Of a DNA stretch of 64,000 bases, positions 18,714 to 27,892 are shown piece after piece. The stretch comes from Providencia rettgeri (GTDB lineage: Bacteria; Pseudomonadota; Gammaproteobacteria; Enterobacterales; Enterobacteriaceae): contig NZ_CP017671.1 of the NCBI RefSeq assembly GCF_001874625.1, positions 3,038,001 through 3,102,000 on the forward strand, in the 5' to 3' direction. The notes below the pieces were generated by a model. That model was not told the DNA's origin, did not search any database, and saw nothing but the letters and a program-made list of their open reading frames with translations. Position 1 is the first letter of the stretch; every line of letters begins with the position of its first letter. A program made the position numbers and the translations under genes.

Positions 18714-19002
18714 CTCATACTCATTAAACGTTTTTTAATGGTAACAGAACTCTTTGTAGGACGGGTAGTTGAATCACAATTCTGTATACCGCAATGTTGA
18801 AATCAGACTAAGTGTATAATGTGATAGCAATCAACATGCCAACCTCTCTAAATAAAGGTCGGGGCTTTTTAGCCACGCATATCTATTGATAAATAAATAG
18901 CAAAAGCGCATTTCAACAACCAATCACTTAAGATGATCTTTGGGGAAACTACACTGAGATAGCAACACAGCGGTTCGATAGATTGGGGGAGATAAACAGG
19001 AA
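18714..19002. other. Intergenic region between glmY and glrK
   Basis: No gene is seen in these 289 bases. TATAAT at 18815-18820 is a good -10 hexamer on the plus strand but has no -35 at normal spacing. GCCAACCT (18838-18845) to AGGTCGGGGC (18858-18867) can form an imperfect stem followed by TTTTT, so a very short plus-strand RNA is conceivable but weakly supported. The minus-strand glrK promoter should also lie here. Confidence 0.3.
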
Positions 19003-19248
19003 GGCGGGATAGAGTATTGGACTCTACCCCGCCAGCGATGGATTACTTCTTTTATATGACTATGTCTTTACAATAAAGATAATCATATAGGTGGTGCCTC
19101 ACTCAACGTGTCGCCCTGTGTTTGATAAGGCCCGAAGGCGAGTATCTGTGCTGTTGGACGGTAGGCACCTTACTTTGGCGTCATTCTTGCTTTATGTGGT
19201 ATGTACCCAACTAATTATGGACCTACATAATAAATTGAATGAGCAACT
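19003..19248 (-). ncRNA. glmY: Small RNA GlmY
   Basis: On the minus strand this gives GlmY/GlmZ-type sequence: the 5' part contains GTTGCTCATTC, the middle contains AGAATGACGCC and CTCGCCTTCGGGCC, and the 3' part contains CGTTGAGTGAGGCACC (19108-19093), which I recognise from the GlmY/GlmZ family. A final stem GGCGGGGTAGAGT/ACTCTATCCCGCC (19033-19003) is a terminator with a poor T run. Position upstream of glrK and the sigma-54 promoter identify GlmY rather than GlmZ. GlmY sequesters RapZ, protects GlmZ and thereby raises GlmS for amino-sugar synthesis. The apparent length of about 245 nt exceeds E. coli GlmY (184 nt); both ends are estimates. Confidence 0.85.
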
Positions 19249-19259
19249 GAGTATTATTA

Positions 19260-19275
19260 TGCACAAGCCATGCCA
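19260..19275 (-). promoter_or_regulatory. Sigma-54 promoter of glmY
   Basis: TGGCATGGCTTGTGCA on the minus strand has the invariant GG and GC at the exact sigma-54 spacing (TGGCAC-N5-TTGCA), with two mismatches. It ends about 12 nt before the predicted 5' end at 19248. An AT-rich ATAATAAT just downstream could serve an overlapping sigma-70 promoter, as described for E. coli glmY. Confidence 0.85.
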
Positions 19276-19325
19276 ACTTTTCAAGAAAACACTCATCACT
19301 TTGAATAATAACAAAAAATATATTA

Positions 19326-19338
19326 AATCATTCTTTTG
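19326..19338. promoter_or_regulatory. Candidate IHF site in the glmY control region
   Basis: AATCATTCTTTTG fits the IHF consensus WATCAANNNNTTR with one mismatch. It lies between the sigma-54 promoter and the GlrR boxes, where DNA bending would be needed. Single weak motif, so tentative. Confidence 0.35.
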
Positions 19339-19381
19339 CGGGATTTAAGTACACAAAAATAGTGTTCTCCATTCATCGTAT

Positions 19382-19399
19382 TGTCGCTAATTTAAGACA
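19382..19399. promoter_or_regulatory. GlrR binding box 1
   Basis: TGTC-N10-GACA exactly matches the GlrR consensus palindrome. The centre is about 142 bp upstream of the predicted glmY start. Confidence 0.85.
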
Positions 19400-19444
19400 C
19401 TCTAGCACCAAAAATAAAATAACCTTAAATATCAACAAGATAAG

Positions 19445-19462
19445 TGTCTCCATTTGGCGACA
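19445..19462. promoter_or_regulatory. GlrR binding box 2
   Basis: A second exact TGTC-N10-GACA, centred about 205 bp upstream of the predicted glmY start. Confidence 0.85.
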
Positions 19463-19477
19463 GTGGCAATACTGGTC

Positions 19478-19495
19478 TGTCGTTAATTTTATACA
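19478..19495. promoter_or_regulatory. GlrR binding box 3 (one mismatch)
   Basis: TGTC-N10-TACA has seven of eight consensus bases and is centred about 238 bp upstream of the glmY start. E. coli glmY also has three such boxes. Confidence 0.65.
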
Positions 19496-19769
19496 CCCCG
19501 TATTAGAGGGGGAAAAACCTAGTTAACCCTATTGATATTTCAGTTAAGTTACATTAAATATATTTATATTTTATGTGTGAAATAAAATATTGACTCTAAT
19601 TTGACAATCCATAACAAAGCAGATAATCAAAAAAATAATTACTTATAATACATTAAGATAAGAAATTCTCGCATTTTCTTTTTATATGGTTTGCTTTTTC
19701 CGCAAAGTAATATAATACTTAAAAAGAACAAATCAATTGACCTTTTTTTAAACAATAATAGGATGTCAA

Positions 19770-20801
19770 ATGAAAGACTCTTCAACGGTAACTAACAAAC
19801 CAGATGACCTCAGTGCTGGCGTATACGTTTTACAGCAAACAATTGGTTTCATGTTTCAAGCTGCATTACGTGCAGCTGCAAAACTTAATTTAGCTGAACA
19901 CTTAGAGAGTGGCCCCAAAACGTCAGAGCAGCTAGCACAAGAACTCGGTTGCAGAGAAAGAACAATTCGCCAAATACTGCGCCTGCTTGCCAGCCACCGG
20001 ATTTTTACCTCTCTAGGTGACTCGCGTTTTGCCTTAAACCCTGAAGCCGAATTTCTAAAGGCTGATCATCCATTTTCATTACGCCAAGCGATACTCATGG
20101 TAACAGACCAAACATTTTGGATGCCGTCTTATCAATTAAGTGATATCGCATTAAAAAAACCGGTATTTGAAGATTTATTTGGCGGTAGTTTCTTTGAATA
20201 TTGGGAGAAAAATGCCAACTTACCCGACAACTTCCATAATGGTATGTCATCATTTTCAGCGATAGAAAATAACTCTGTAGTTAGGCATTATGATTTCAAT
20301 GAAAATATTGTTGTAGCTGATATTGCGGGTGGCTTTGGTGGTTTACTTCTCGAAGTACTGAAAAACAACCCAACAGTTCAAGGTATTCTATTTGATAGGG
20401 AACATGTTTTAGAAAATAATATCTTACACTTATTAGAAGATGACTCTCGTTGGGAAACTTGCCCCGGTTCTTTCTTTGAAAAATGCCCAGAAGCCGATAT
20501 ATTTTTACTTAAGTATATCAGCCATGACTGGCCAGATGACAAAGTTGTTGAGATCCTAAAAACTATCCGCCGTGCCATGAAGCAATCATCTAAATTACTC
20601 TTGATCGATTGTGTTATTGGTGATGATGACAAACCCTATTTTGGCAAAGAATTGGATTTACTCTGTATCAACCTTTCCGCGGATGGCGGCGGGCATACAA
20701 AAGCAGAGTTTGAAGCGCTATTTGCCAAGTCTGGGTTAAAACTTAACCGAATCATAGACACGGATACCCACGTTTATATCATTGAAGTATTGCCTGTTTA
20801 A
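19770..20801 (+). CDS. SAM-dependent O-methyltransferase (plant O-MT / acetylserotonin-type family)
   Basis: 343-aa class I methyltransferase of the Methyltransf_2 type. An N-terminal winged-helix dimerisation domain (about 15-100; KTSEQLAQELGCRERTIRQIL) is followed by a Rossmann SAM domain with the glycine motif VVADIAGGFGG (about 178) and the segment LKYISHDWPDD, in which H is the usual catalytic base of this family. ATG 19770 follows AGGATG. It is transcribed alone, between glmY and the uhp-type genes. The substrate is unknown. Many relatives methylate hydroxyls of secondary metabolites; there is no biosynthetic partner beside it. Confidence 0.75.
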   Translation: MKDSSTVTNKPDDLSAGVYVLQQTIGFMFQAALRAAAKLNLAEHLESGPKTSEQLAQELGCRERTIRQILRLLASHRIFTSLGDSRFALNPEAEFLKADHPFSLRQAILMVTDQTFWMPSYQLSDIALKKPVFEDLFGGSFFEYWEKNANLPDNFHNGMSSFSAIENNSVVRHYDFNENIVVADIAGGFGGLLLEVLKNNPTVQGILFDREHVLENNILHLLEDDSRWETCPGSFFEKCPEADIFLLKYISHDWPDDKVVEILKTIRRAMKQSSKLLLIDCVIGDDDKPYFGKELDLLCINLSADGGGHTKAEFEALFAKSGLKLNRIIDTDTHVYIIEVLPV

Positions 20802-20826
20802 TCATCTAAGTAAGGGCTAACTCTTC

Positions 20827-20861
20827 AGGTAATAAAGCATTAAGCCTTAGTTTTATTACCT
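20827..20861 (+). terminator. Weak terminator-like stem after the O-methyltransferase
   Basis: AGGTAATAAA (20827-20836) pairs with TTTATTACCT (20852-20861). There is no T run after it, so it may be only an mRNA-end stabiliser. Confidence 0.3.
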
Positions 20862-20922
20862 TGTACGATTAAGTCATTGCCTATTGTGGGCTCGCCTTTC
20901 CTCCTCCTTTTATACTCTGCTT

Positions 20923-20940
20923 TTCTGATGAATATCAGAA
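20923..20940. promoter_or_regulatory. Inverted repeat upstream of the uhpA-type gene
   Basis: TTCTGAT (20923-20929) and ATCAGAA (20934-20940) are perfect 7-bp arms about 85 bp before the response-regulator start. It may be an operator or a small hairpin; no regulator is identified. Confidence 0.3.
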
Positions 20941-21023
20941 TTCTAAATGATGTTTATAGATTATCCTTTCCCATCTTGATATAAGACTGAGTAACACACT
21001 ACACATTAAAATAATAAAGCCAA

Positions 21024-21650
21024 ATGATAAAAATCGCCTTAATTGATGACCATATTGTTGTACGGTCTGGGTTCGCTCAATTGCTTACCTTAGAAAGTGA
21101 TATTTCAGTGGTTGGGCAATATGCAAATGCCCAAGAAGCTTGGCCAAACCTAATTAACCTTGATATAGATGTGGCCATTATGGACATTTCTATGCCTGAT
21201 GAAAACGGCTTGCAATTACTCACGCGTCTACGCCAGAAAAAGCCCGACTTCCGTACAATTATTTTAAGTATTTATGACACGCCGGCTTTTGTTCAAAGTG
21301 CGTTAGATGCGGGGGCTAGCGCTTATTTAACGAAACGCTGCGGACCAGAAGAATTAGTCCAAGCTGTTCGTTCTGTCCATCAGGGAGGTTGCTACCTATG
21401 TTCAGATGCCATGAGAGCTTTACGCCATTCACCGCAGCAACAAAAAGGAATTCAAGAGCTTACCCCTCGTGAACGCGAAGTATTTGATTTATTAGTATCA
21501 GGGTTAAGCGTTAAGGTCATAGCTGAACAACTCGAATTGAGCCATAAAACTGTTCATGTGCACCGTGCTAATGTACTCGGTAAATTACAGTGTGAAAATA
21601 CCATCGATCTGGTTCATTATGCATTAGAACACAACCTGATTTCTCGATAA
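21024..21650 (+). CDS. uhpA: NarL/FixJ-family response regulator, UhpA-like
   Basis: 208-aa two-domain regulator. The receiver domain has LIDDHIVVRSGF and phospho-acceptor Asp54 in IMDISMPDENG, with the switch-region lysine in SAYLTKR. The C-terminal LuxR-type helix-turn-helix is LTPREREVFDLLVSG...KVIAEQLELSHKTVHVHRANV. Length and sequence resemble E. coli UhpA (196 aa), which activates hexose-phosphate uptake. It is three bases upstream of the kinase gene and heads a six-gene operon ending in the AfuABC-type transporter. The name is by resemblance and context. Confidence 0.8.
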   Translation: MIKIALIDDHIVVRSGFAQLLTLESDISVVGQYANAQEAWPNLINLDIDVAIMDISMPDENGLQLLTRLRQKKPDFRTIILSIYDTPAFVQSALDAGASAYLTKRCGPEELVQAVRSVHQGGCYLCSDAMRALRHSPQQQKGIQELTPREREVFDLLVSGLSVKVIAEQLELSHKTVHVHRANVLGKLQCENTIDLVHYALEHNLISR

Positions 21651-21653
21651 TTT

Positions 21654-23183
21654 ATGATGAATAAAAGCCTGCGATTAACACTGCAATCCACATTTCTACT
21701 TTTTACCTATTCATTATTGTGGGTTGGGTTGTGGATCATCGGTTTTTATTTGAGCCAAAATAGTTTTCAAGCAACATTATTTCTTCCTCAAGGGTTAAGA
21801 CTCGCTTTAATGATCATCCTTTGGCGACGCTATTGGCCAACACTGCTACTCAGTGAAGGAATACTCAATCTTTGGCTATCAGAAGAACAATTACTGTTTC
21901 AACCTATTTTATTACTCTCTCCATTGCTCAGCCTTGGAGTCGCTTTTATTATTCAAGATATCTGGTGGCGATACACTTTATATTGGCAACGTTTATTACT
22001 GTTGCTCGCCGGTGTGGCTGCAAATAGCATTCTGCATGCGTTATTATTTGGTTGGTTATCCCCCTATTCCGTTAGCCAGTTATTTTTAACGACATTCACT
22101 GGCGGAATTTTGCTATCCCCATTTGTTTACCTAATTTATGAATATCTACACGAACAGCACTACCAAATGTTACTTGACTATGGGACTCCTGATAAGCAAT
22201 TACGTACTTCATTGATTGTCTGGTGCTTTTTGTTTTGTGTTGTCGGTTTAAGCGCTCAAGTCTTTTTTGCGCCTGAAATAGAGCGTTTAATTGTCCTACT
22301 GGTATTTATTCCTAATGTTTTTATGGCCTATCGCTATGGCTGGCAAGGTGGAGTACTTTCCGCTCTATTAGGGAGTTTAATTATTACTTTTGCTCGGCAA
22401 TTCCACGGTGCCTTCGCTGATTTAGAAGAGCTAGAGATGTTCTTAAGTACCCAAGCCCTTATTGGTATTGGATTAGGGATTGCCATTAGCCGTCAAAAAC
22501 AACTTGCTAGCAATTTACAACGTTACCGCCAACGTTTAGAACAAGAGCTAAAAGCTCGTCGTGATTTAATGCGCCAATTAGTCCATACCGAAGAAGATAT
22601 TAAAAAAGCGATTGCCCGTGAGTTACACGATGAAATCGGCCAAAATATTACCGCCATCCAAATTCAATCAATGTTAGTCAAAAAAACTGCCGCTGATCCA
22701 CTTGGCCAGCAAGCAGCGAGCCAAATTAATGAACTCGCGCAGCAAATTCACCAGTCTACACGGCAATTGTTGCGCCAGTTACGCCCGCCCGTGCTAGAAG
22801 AAATGTCCTTGGAAAAAGCGCTTAAACACTTAATTGCTGAGTTTTCCTTCCCTGAAAGGAATATTCAATGCCATTTTCATTACGGTTTACAAGAAACACC
22901 AATAAACGAAACGGTTTTATTTACACTATATCGGCTAGTCCAAGAGTTACTTAACAATATCAGTAAGCATGCGAAAGCCACTCAAATCCATATATCACTT
23001 GAACAAGTAAATGACCAGATCCAGCTTATCGTTGATGATAATGGCGTTGGTATTCCTTTTAGTAAACGAACCAGCGGCTTTGGTTTACGTGGTATTGAAG
23101 AACGAGTCAGAGCCTTAGGCGGTGATTGGACGTTAACTACCCAAAATGGAACGAAAATAAGTGTTAACTTGCCCACATTTTGA
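21654..23183 (+). CDS. uhpB: MASE1 sensor histidine kinase, UhpB-like
   Basis: 509-aa integral-membrane kinase. The first 290 residues hold about eight hydrophobic segments of MASE1 type, followed by a short coiled region, a HisKA_3 dimerisation domain with phospho-histidine in ARELHDEIGQNITAIQ, and an HATPase domain with LVQELLNNISKHAKA and DDNGVGIPF. This is the UhpB architecture (E. coli 500 aa). In E. coli UhpB works with the receptor UhpC to sense external glucose-6-phosphate; a UhpC homologue is encoded next. Start 21654 lies three bases after the regulator stop, with a second ATG immediately following. Confidence 0.82.
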   Translation: MMNKSLRLTLQSTFLLFTYSLLWVGLWIIGFYLSQNSFQATLFLPQGLRLALMIILWRRYWPTLLLSEGILNLWLSEEQLLFQPILLLSPLLSLGVAFIIQDIWWRYTLYWQRLLLLLAGVAANSILHALLFGWLSPYSVSQLFLTTFTGGILLSPFVYLIYEYLHEQHYQMLLDYGTPDKQLRTSLIVWCFLFCVVGLSAQVFFAPEIERLIVLLVFIPNVFMAYRYGWQGGVLSALLGSLIITFARQFHGAFADLEELEMFLSTQALIGIGLGIAISRQKQLASNLQRYRQRLEQELKARRDLMRQLVHTEEDIKKAIARELHDEIGQNITAIQIQSMLVKKTAADPLGQQAASQINELAQQIHQSTRQLLRQLRPPVLEEMSLEKALKHLIAEFSFPERNIQCHFHYGLQETPINETVLFTLYRLVQELLNNISKHAKATQIHISLEQVNDQIQLIVDDNGVGIPFSKRTSGFGLRGIEERVRALGGDWTLTTQNGTKISVNLPTF

Positions 23184-23288
23184 GATAAAACATCGCAAAA
23201 CTAGGAATTATTCCTACCCCTCTAATACCTTCTCTCATCCTTTTTGTTAAAAACTTGATTACATTTGCCAAACAAGAGAAACAACACC

Positions 23289-24614
23289 ATGACAGGTAAT
23301 GACACGTTGAGTCTGGATAACACTTATCGTTTTTGGCGTCGCCGCTTAATGCTATCAATGATTATTGGTTATGCCACTTTTTACCTTACACGAAAAAGCT
23401 TTAATTTCGTGATGCCAGTTATGCAAAGTGAATTGTTTCTCGATAAAAGCGATATCGGCTGGATAGCCACTGCGTTTTACCTTACCTACGGTATTTCAAA
23501 GTTTTTATCGGGTATTTTTCACGATATTACAGGATATCGCTGGTTTATGGGGGCAGGCTTAGTGATGACTGGGTTGCTAAATATCGTATTCGCCTATTGC
23601 TTATCGTTCCCTGCTTTATTAGTGGTGTGGACATTAAATGGTTTTTTCCAAGGTTGGGGATGGCCTCCTTGCGCACGTATCTTAACCCATTGGTATTCAC
23701 GCAATGAACGTGGCTTTTGGTGGGGGTTATGGAATATCTCGATTAACCTTGGTGGAATGCTGCTGCCTTTATTGACAGCGCTATTAGCCACCCAATATAG
23801 CTGGCAGATGGCTTTAATTGTTCCTGGGGTAATTGGCGTGGTTGTTGGTTTATGGCTATGTAGTCAGTTACGAGGAACACCACAAGAAGAGAATCTTCCT
23901 AGCGTGGGCCAATGGCGAAAAGATGTGCTGGAATTACGCCAAGAGCGTTTGTCTCCGCCAATGCCAATGCTCTTGATTTTAAAAGAGAGCATTGTTTTTA
24001 ACCGCATGATTTGGTTATTAGGTTTCTCTTATATCTTAGTTTATTTGATCCGCATGGCAATAAATGATTGGGGAAACCTATGGTTAACAGAAACACACGG
24101 TACCAACTTACTGAGTGCTAACGCAACATTATCGTTATTTGAATTAGGTGGCTTATTAGGGGCTCTTTGTTCTGGCTGGGGTTCAGACCTTTTGTTTCGC
24201 GGCCAACGCGCCCCCATGATTTTACTGTTTTCATTGGGCCTGTGTGTTTCAGTCAGCGCCTTATGGTTAACGCCAATTCATCATTATGCATTATTGGCTG
24301 TATGTTTTTTTGCTATCGGCTTTTTTGTTTTTGGACCACAAATGTTAATCGGTCTAGCTGCAACAGAATATTGTCATAAAAAAGCAGCTGGAGCGGTAAC
24401 AGGCTATCTTGGCTTGTACGCCTATTTAGGTGCCGCAATTGCTGGATGGCCACTCTCTCAGGTCATTGCACGTTATGGTTGGTCAGGGATGTTTACCTTG
24501 CTCGCCAGTGCAGCGGCTCTGATGGGGCTACTGCTAATGCCTCTTTTGATTGCCAATGTCAGCAAACGGGAGCACTTAGCAGGCACTGTTTCACCCTCTG
24601 ATAATAAAACCTGA
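23289..24614 (+). CDS. uhpC: Organophosphate:phosphate antiporter-family sensor, UhpC-like
   Basis: 441-aa MFS protein with 12 hydrophobic segments and strong resemblance to UhpC: FYLTRKSFNFVMP near the N-terminus, FFQGWGWPPCARILTHWYSR, RMAINDWGNLWLTE, LFELGGLLGALCSGWGSD and FFVFGPQMLIG. UhpC is a transporter-like receptor for external glucose-6-phosphate that signals through UhpB. ATG 23289 is preferred to an upstream TTG at 23265. The gene ends 14 bp before afuA, so sensor and transporter are probably co-transcribed. No separate UhpT is present, so some transport by this protein cannot be excluded. Confidence 0.82.
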   Translation: MTGNDTLSLDNTYRFWRRRLMLSMIIGYATFYLTRKSFNFVMPVMQSELFLDKSDIGWIATAFYLTYGISKFLSGIFHDITGYRWFMGAGLVMTGLLNIVFAYCLSFPALLVVWTLNGFFQGWGWPPCARILTHWYSRNERGFWWGLWNISINLGGMLLPLLTALLATQYSWQMALIVPGVIGVVVGLWLCSQLRGTPQEENLPSVGQWRKDVLELRQERLSPPMPMLLILKESIVFNRMIWLLGFSYILVYLIRMAINDWGNLWLTETHGTNLLSANATLSLFELGGLLGALCSGWGSDLLFRGQRAPMILLFSLGLCVSVSALWLTPIHHYALLAVCFFAIGFFVFGPQMLIGLAATEYCHKKAAGAVTGYLGLYAYLGAAIAGWPLSQVIARYGWSGMFTLLASAAALMGLLLMPLLIANVSKREHLAGTVSPSDNKT

Positions 24615-24628
24615 AAAAAGGACTGACA

Positions 24629-25660
24629 ATGAAACTGAAAACTCTCTCTACGCTTATCGCTGCGGGTTTGTCACTTGCAGCAATCACTACCACTGCAAAT
24701 GCCGCAGGCCGTCTGGTGGTTTACTGTAGCGCAACTAATGCCATGTGCGAAACAGAAACCCAAGCTTTCGCGAAAAAATACGATGTCAAAACCACATTTG
24801 TTCGTAACGGTTCTGGCAGTACTTTAGCTAAAATTGAAGCAGAAAAACGCAATCCACAAGCTGATGTATGGTATGGCGGTACATTAGACCCTCATTCACA
24901 GGCGGGGGAAATGGATTTACTCGAACCCTATAAATCGCCAAAATTATCTGAAATCATGCCTCAGTTCCAAGACCCTGCGAAACGTAAAGGGAACTATTCT
25001 TCCGCGGTTTACATTGGTATTTTAGGCTTTGGCGTAAATAAAGACCGCTTAAAAGAAAAAGGTTTACCTATCCCAACTTGCTGGAAAGACCTGACTAAAC
25101 CTGAATATAAAGGCGAAATTCAAATTGCTGACCCACAAAGCTCAGGGACAGCTTATACCGCACTGGCCACTTTTGACCAGCTATGGGGAAATGAACAAGC
25201 TTTTGATTATCTGAAAAAACTGAATGCGAATATTTCACAATACACCAAGTCAGGGATTGCACCGGCACGTAATGCGGCTCGAGGTGAGTCTGCTATTGGT
25301 ATCGGGTTCTTACATGATTATTCATTAGAAGTCGAAAATGGCGCACCATTAGAGCTTATTGCACCTTGTGAAGGTACAGGCTATGAAATTGGCGGTATCA
25401 GTATCCTTAAAAATGCGCGCAATATGGATAACGCCAAACTATTCGTTGATTTTGTCCTCTCTAAAGAAGCGCAAGAACTTAGTTGGAAAGAAGGTAAATC
25501 TTACCAGATTTTAACCAATACCACTGCGGAGTCTTCCCCAGTTTCATTAAAACTCAATGACTTAAACCTAATTAACTATGATATGGATAAATACGGGGAT
25601 GCAGATGTCCGTAAAAATCTGATCAATAAATGGGTTACTGAAGTAAAAATGAGCAAATAA
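24629..25660 (+). CDS. afuA: ABC transporter periplasmic binding protein, AfuA-like (hexose phosphate type)
   Basis: 343-aa binding protein with a Sec signal peptide (about 1-25, cut after NAA or ANA). The mature part shows VVYCSATNAMCETETQAF, RNGSGSTLAKIEAEK, IADPQSSGTAYTALATF and PCEGTGYEIGG. These match Actinobacillus AfuA as I remember it. AfuA resembles iron-binding FbpA but is reported to bind glucose-6- and fructose-6-phosphate. The adjacent UhpABC-like sensors strongly favour hexose phosphate over iron. RBS AAAGGA lies 9-14 nt before ATG 24629. An automatic 'iron(III) ABC transporter' label would probably be wrong here. Confidence 0.82.
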   Translation: MKLKTLSTLIAAGLSLAAITTTANAAGRLVVYCSATNAMCETETQAFAKKYDVKTTFVRNGSGSTLAKIEAEKRNPQADVWYGGTLDPHSQAGEMDLLEPYKSPKLSEIMPQFQDPAKRKGNYSSAVYIGILGFGVNKDRLKEKGLPIPTCWKDLTKPEYKGEIQIADPQSSGTAYTALATFDQLWGNEQAFDYLKKLNANISQYTKSGIAPARNAARGESAIGIGFLHDYSLEVENGAPLELIAPCEGTGYEIGGISILKNARNMDNAKLFVDFVLSKEAQELSWKEGKSYQILTNTTAESSPVSLKLNDLNLINYDMDKYGDADVRKNLINKWVTEVKMSK

Positions 25661-25668
25661 CAATTTGG

Positions 25669-25688
25669 TGCGGCGTTAATACGCCGCA
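25669..25688 (+). promoter_or_regulatory. Intercistronic stem-loop between afuA and afuB
   Basis: TGCGGCGT (25669-25676) and ACGCCGCA (25681-25688) form a perfect GC-rich stem with a TAAT loop and no T run. As after other binding-protein genes, it probably protects the afuA mRNA so the binding protein exceeds the permease. Confidence 0.6.
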
Positions 25689-25797
25689 TTGAGCACTTAC
25701 TTAACTAAAATAAAAATTAATTTAATTAAGCTCAAAATAGTTTGTGTCATGGCTAAACACCCTGCTTACACAAAATATAATGAGCTTAGGGGGATCT

Positions 25798-27891
25798 ATG
25801 TCTCAAACCCTAACACTGACACCACCTAAAAAGCGAGATAGCACCTTTTTCTGGTTGTTATTAGCTTGGATTGGTTTTGCTTTGCTACCTTCTTGGAGCC
25901 TTGATTATGGCTTACTTGATTCTACGCAAGATGAAATCCTTGCCGCGTATGGTTGGAGCAGCTTAAACATTAGTTGGCTTTGGTATTTATTGCCTTCTAT
26001 TTTATTTATTCGCCCGTTAACACCTGCGGATCGCTATCATAAAACTCGCCATTATTTGGATATTGGCATTGCAGTAGCAACGGTTGCTGTAGTCATTTTG
26101 ACCTCTTATCTTGAAGGAAAAGGCTTAGGCTACTCTTCGATAGTGTTATTTATCGCCCTTGGCATGGTGATGACTCTCGCACTAACACGCCTTGAATGGC
26201 TTGGTGGCGACCAGTTTGTTATTGGTTCACTCATCACTGTTGTCACCCTGATTGCGCTGTTTATTGTTTTTCCGAGCGTAGCTATTTTTATTCCCATGTT
26301 CACCGATGGTAATGGCGATTTTGCTCCCTTTGCGTTTGTAGCGATTTTGACACAATCACATATTGTTCAAGTCATTATTAACTCAATCTTTTTATCATTG
26401 GCGGTCGGTGCTGGCTGTACCTTCTTTGGTTTAATTTTAGCTATTTACACCACTCGTATTGCGAAACGCTCCGCAATTATTGGCCGTATTTTCTCAATAT
26501 TACCCATCGTAACTCCGCCATTCGTTGTCGGTTTGGGTGTTACGTTGATGATGGGGCGTTCTGGGTATATCACCGAATTTCTCGCGGCCTATATGGGGTT
26601 AGAAAATACCAACTGGTTATACGGTTTTACTGGTATTTGGCTAGCTCAAGTCCTCGCCTTTACCCCTATGTCATTTATGATTTTGGATGGGGCAATTAAA
26701 ACTATTCATCCATCATTAGAAGAAGCTTCGTATACCTTACGAGCTAACCGCTACCAAACCTTTTTTAATGTGTTTATGCCATTACTGAAACCTGCACTGG
26801 CTAACGCATTCTTAATTGTCATCGTTCAGTCATTAGCCGATTTTAGTAACCCATTAGTGTTAGGCGGTAACTTCGATGTTCTAGCAACACAAATTTATTT
26901 TTATATCACAGGTTCTCAGCTCGATTATCAAGCAGCAAGTACCTTGGGTGCATCACTATTAGTTTTCTCACTATTAGTGTTCTGCGTTCAATATATGTGG
27001 ATAGGTAAGCGTTCCTATGTCACTGTTTCGGGCAAATCGTATCGCGGTGATGTACAACCATTACCTGTGTCATTAATTGCTACTGTAACTACCTTCTTAG
27101 CTATTTGGGTTGCCTTTAACGTATTGTTATACGGTAGTATTTTCTATGGTAGCTTCACGGTAAACTGGGGCGTTGATTACACATTAACCTTCGATAACTT
27201 TATTAAGTTATTCGGTCAAGGTATGAGTGACGGCGCATGGCCATCCTTATTAGATACTCTTCTGTACGCGGGTATTGCTGCACCAATCACCGCCATACTC
27301 GGCTTGTTAATTGCTTATATCGTCGTTCGCCAAGATTTTCGTGGTAAAAAAACCATCGAATTTACCACCATGCTGTGCTTTGCCGTACCGGGAACAGTGG
27401 CTGGTGTGTCATACATTTTAGCCTTTAATGACTCGCCATTTTACTTAACTGGTACCGCAGCTATCGTCATTATATCGATGACCATGCGTAATGTTCCGGT
27501 CGGTATCCGTGCCGGTATTGCGGGCTTAGGGCAAATTGATAAATCGTTAGATGAAGCCTCACTCAGCTTACGGGCAGGCTCCATGCGCACCATTTTCTTT
27601 ATCCTGTTGCCATTACTGCGCCCTGCGATTTTATCGGCTTTGATTTATAGCTTCGTGCGAGCGATCACGACAGTAAGTGCCATTGTATTCTTGGTAACCC
27701 CCGATACTCGCGTAGCAACTGCCTACATTCTTAATCGTGTTGAGGATGGTGAATACGGCGTGGCAATTGCTTATGGTTCAATACTGATTGTCGTCATGTT
27801 GGCCATTATTTTCTTATTTGACTATTTAATTGGCGAAGCCCGTGTTTCACGTTCCAAAGCCAAAAATGCACAGTTATCATGGAGTAACTGA
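25798..27891 (+). CDS. afuB: ABC transporter permease, AfuB/FbpB-like fused two-domain form
   Basis: 697-aa inner-membrane permease with two homologous halves. Each half has a binding-protein-dependent transport EAA loop: [27 protein letters not shown] near residue 330 and [27 protein letters not shown] near 600. At least 12 hydrophobic segments are visible, including an extra N-terminal group before the first permease half. A large fused permease is typical of AfuB. ATG 25798 follows AGGGGG and is preferred to GTG 25744. It is followed one base later by the ATPase gene. Confidence 0.85.
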   Translation: MSQTLTLTPPKKRDSTFFWLLLAWIGFALLPSWSLDYGLLDSTQDEILAAYGWSSLNISWLWYLLPSILFIRPLTPADRYHKTRHYLDIGIAVATVAVVILTSYLEGKGLGYSSIVLFIALGMVMTLALTRLEWLGGDQFVIGSLITVVTLIALFIVFPSVAIFIPMFTDGNGDFAPFAFVAILTQSHIVQVIINSIFLSLAVGAGCTFFGLILAIYTTRIAKRSAIIGRIFSILPIVTPPFVVGLGVTLMMGRSGYITEFLAAYMGLENTNWLYGFTGIWLAQVLAFTPMSFMILDGAIKTIHPSLEEASYTLRANRYQTFFNVFMPLLKPALANAFLIVIVQSLADFSNPLVLGGNFDVLATQIYFYITGSQLDYQAASTLGASLLVFSLLVFCVQYMWIGKRSYVTVSGKSYRGDVQPLPVSLIATVTTFLAIWVAFNVLLYGSIFYGSFTVNWGVDYTLTFDNFIKLFGQGMSDGAWPSLLDTLLYAGIAAPITAILGLLIAYIVVRQDFRGKKTIEFTTMLCFAVPGTVAGVSYILAFNDSPFYLTGTAAIVIISMTMRNVPVGIRAGIAGLGQIDKSLDEASLSLRAGSMRTIFFILLPLLRPAILSALIYSFVRAITTVSAIVFLVTPDTRVATAYILNRVEDGEYGVAIAYGSILIVVMLAIIFLFDYLIGEARVSRSKAKNAQLSWSN

Positions 27892-27892
27892 C

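Noticed and set aside
18797-18820. Plus-strand promoter TTGAAA/TATAAT between glrK and glmY
   Set aside because: The spacer is only 12 bp, so the hexamers cannot work together.
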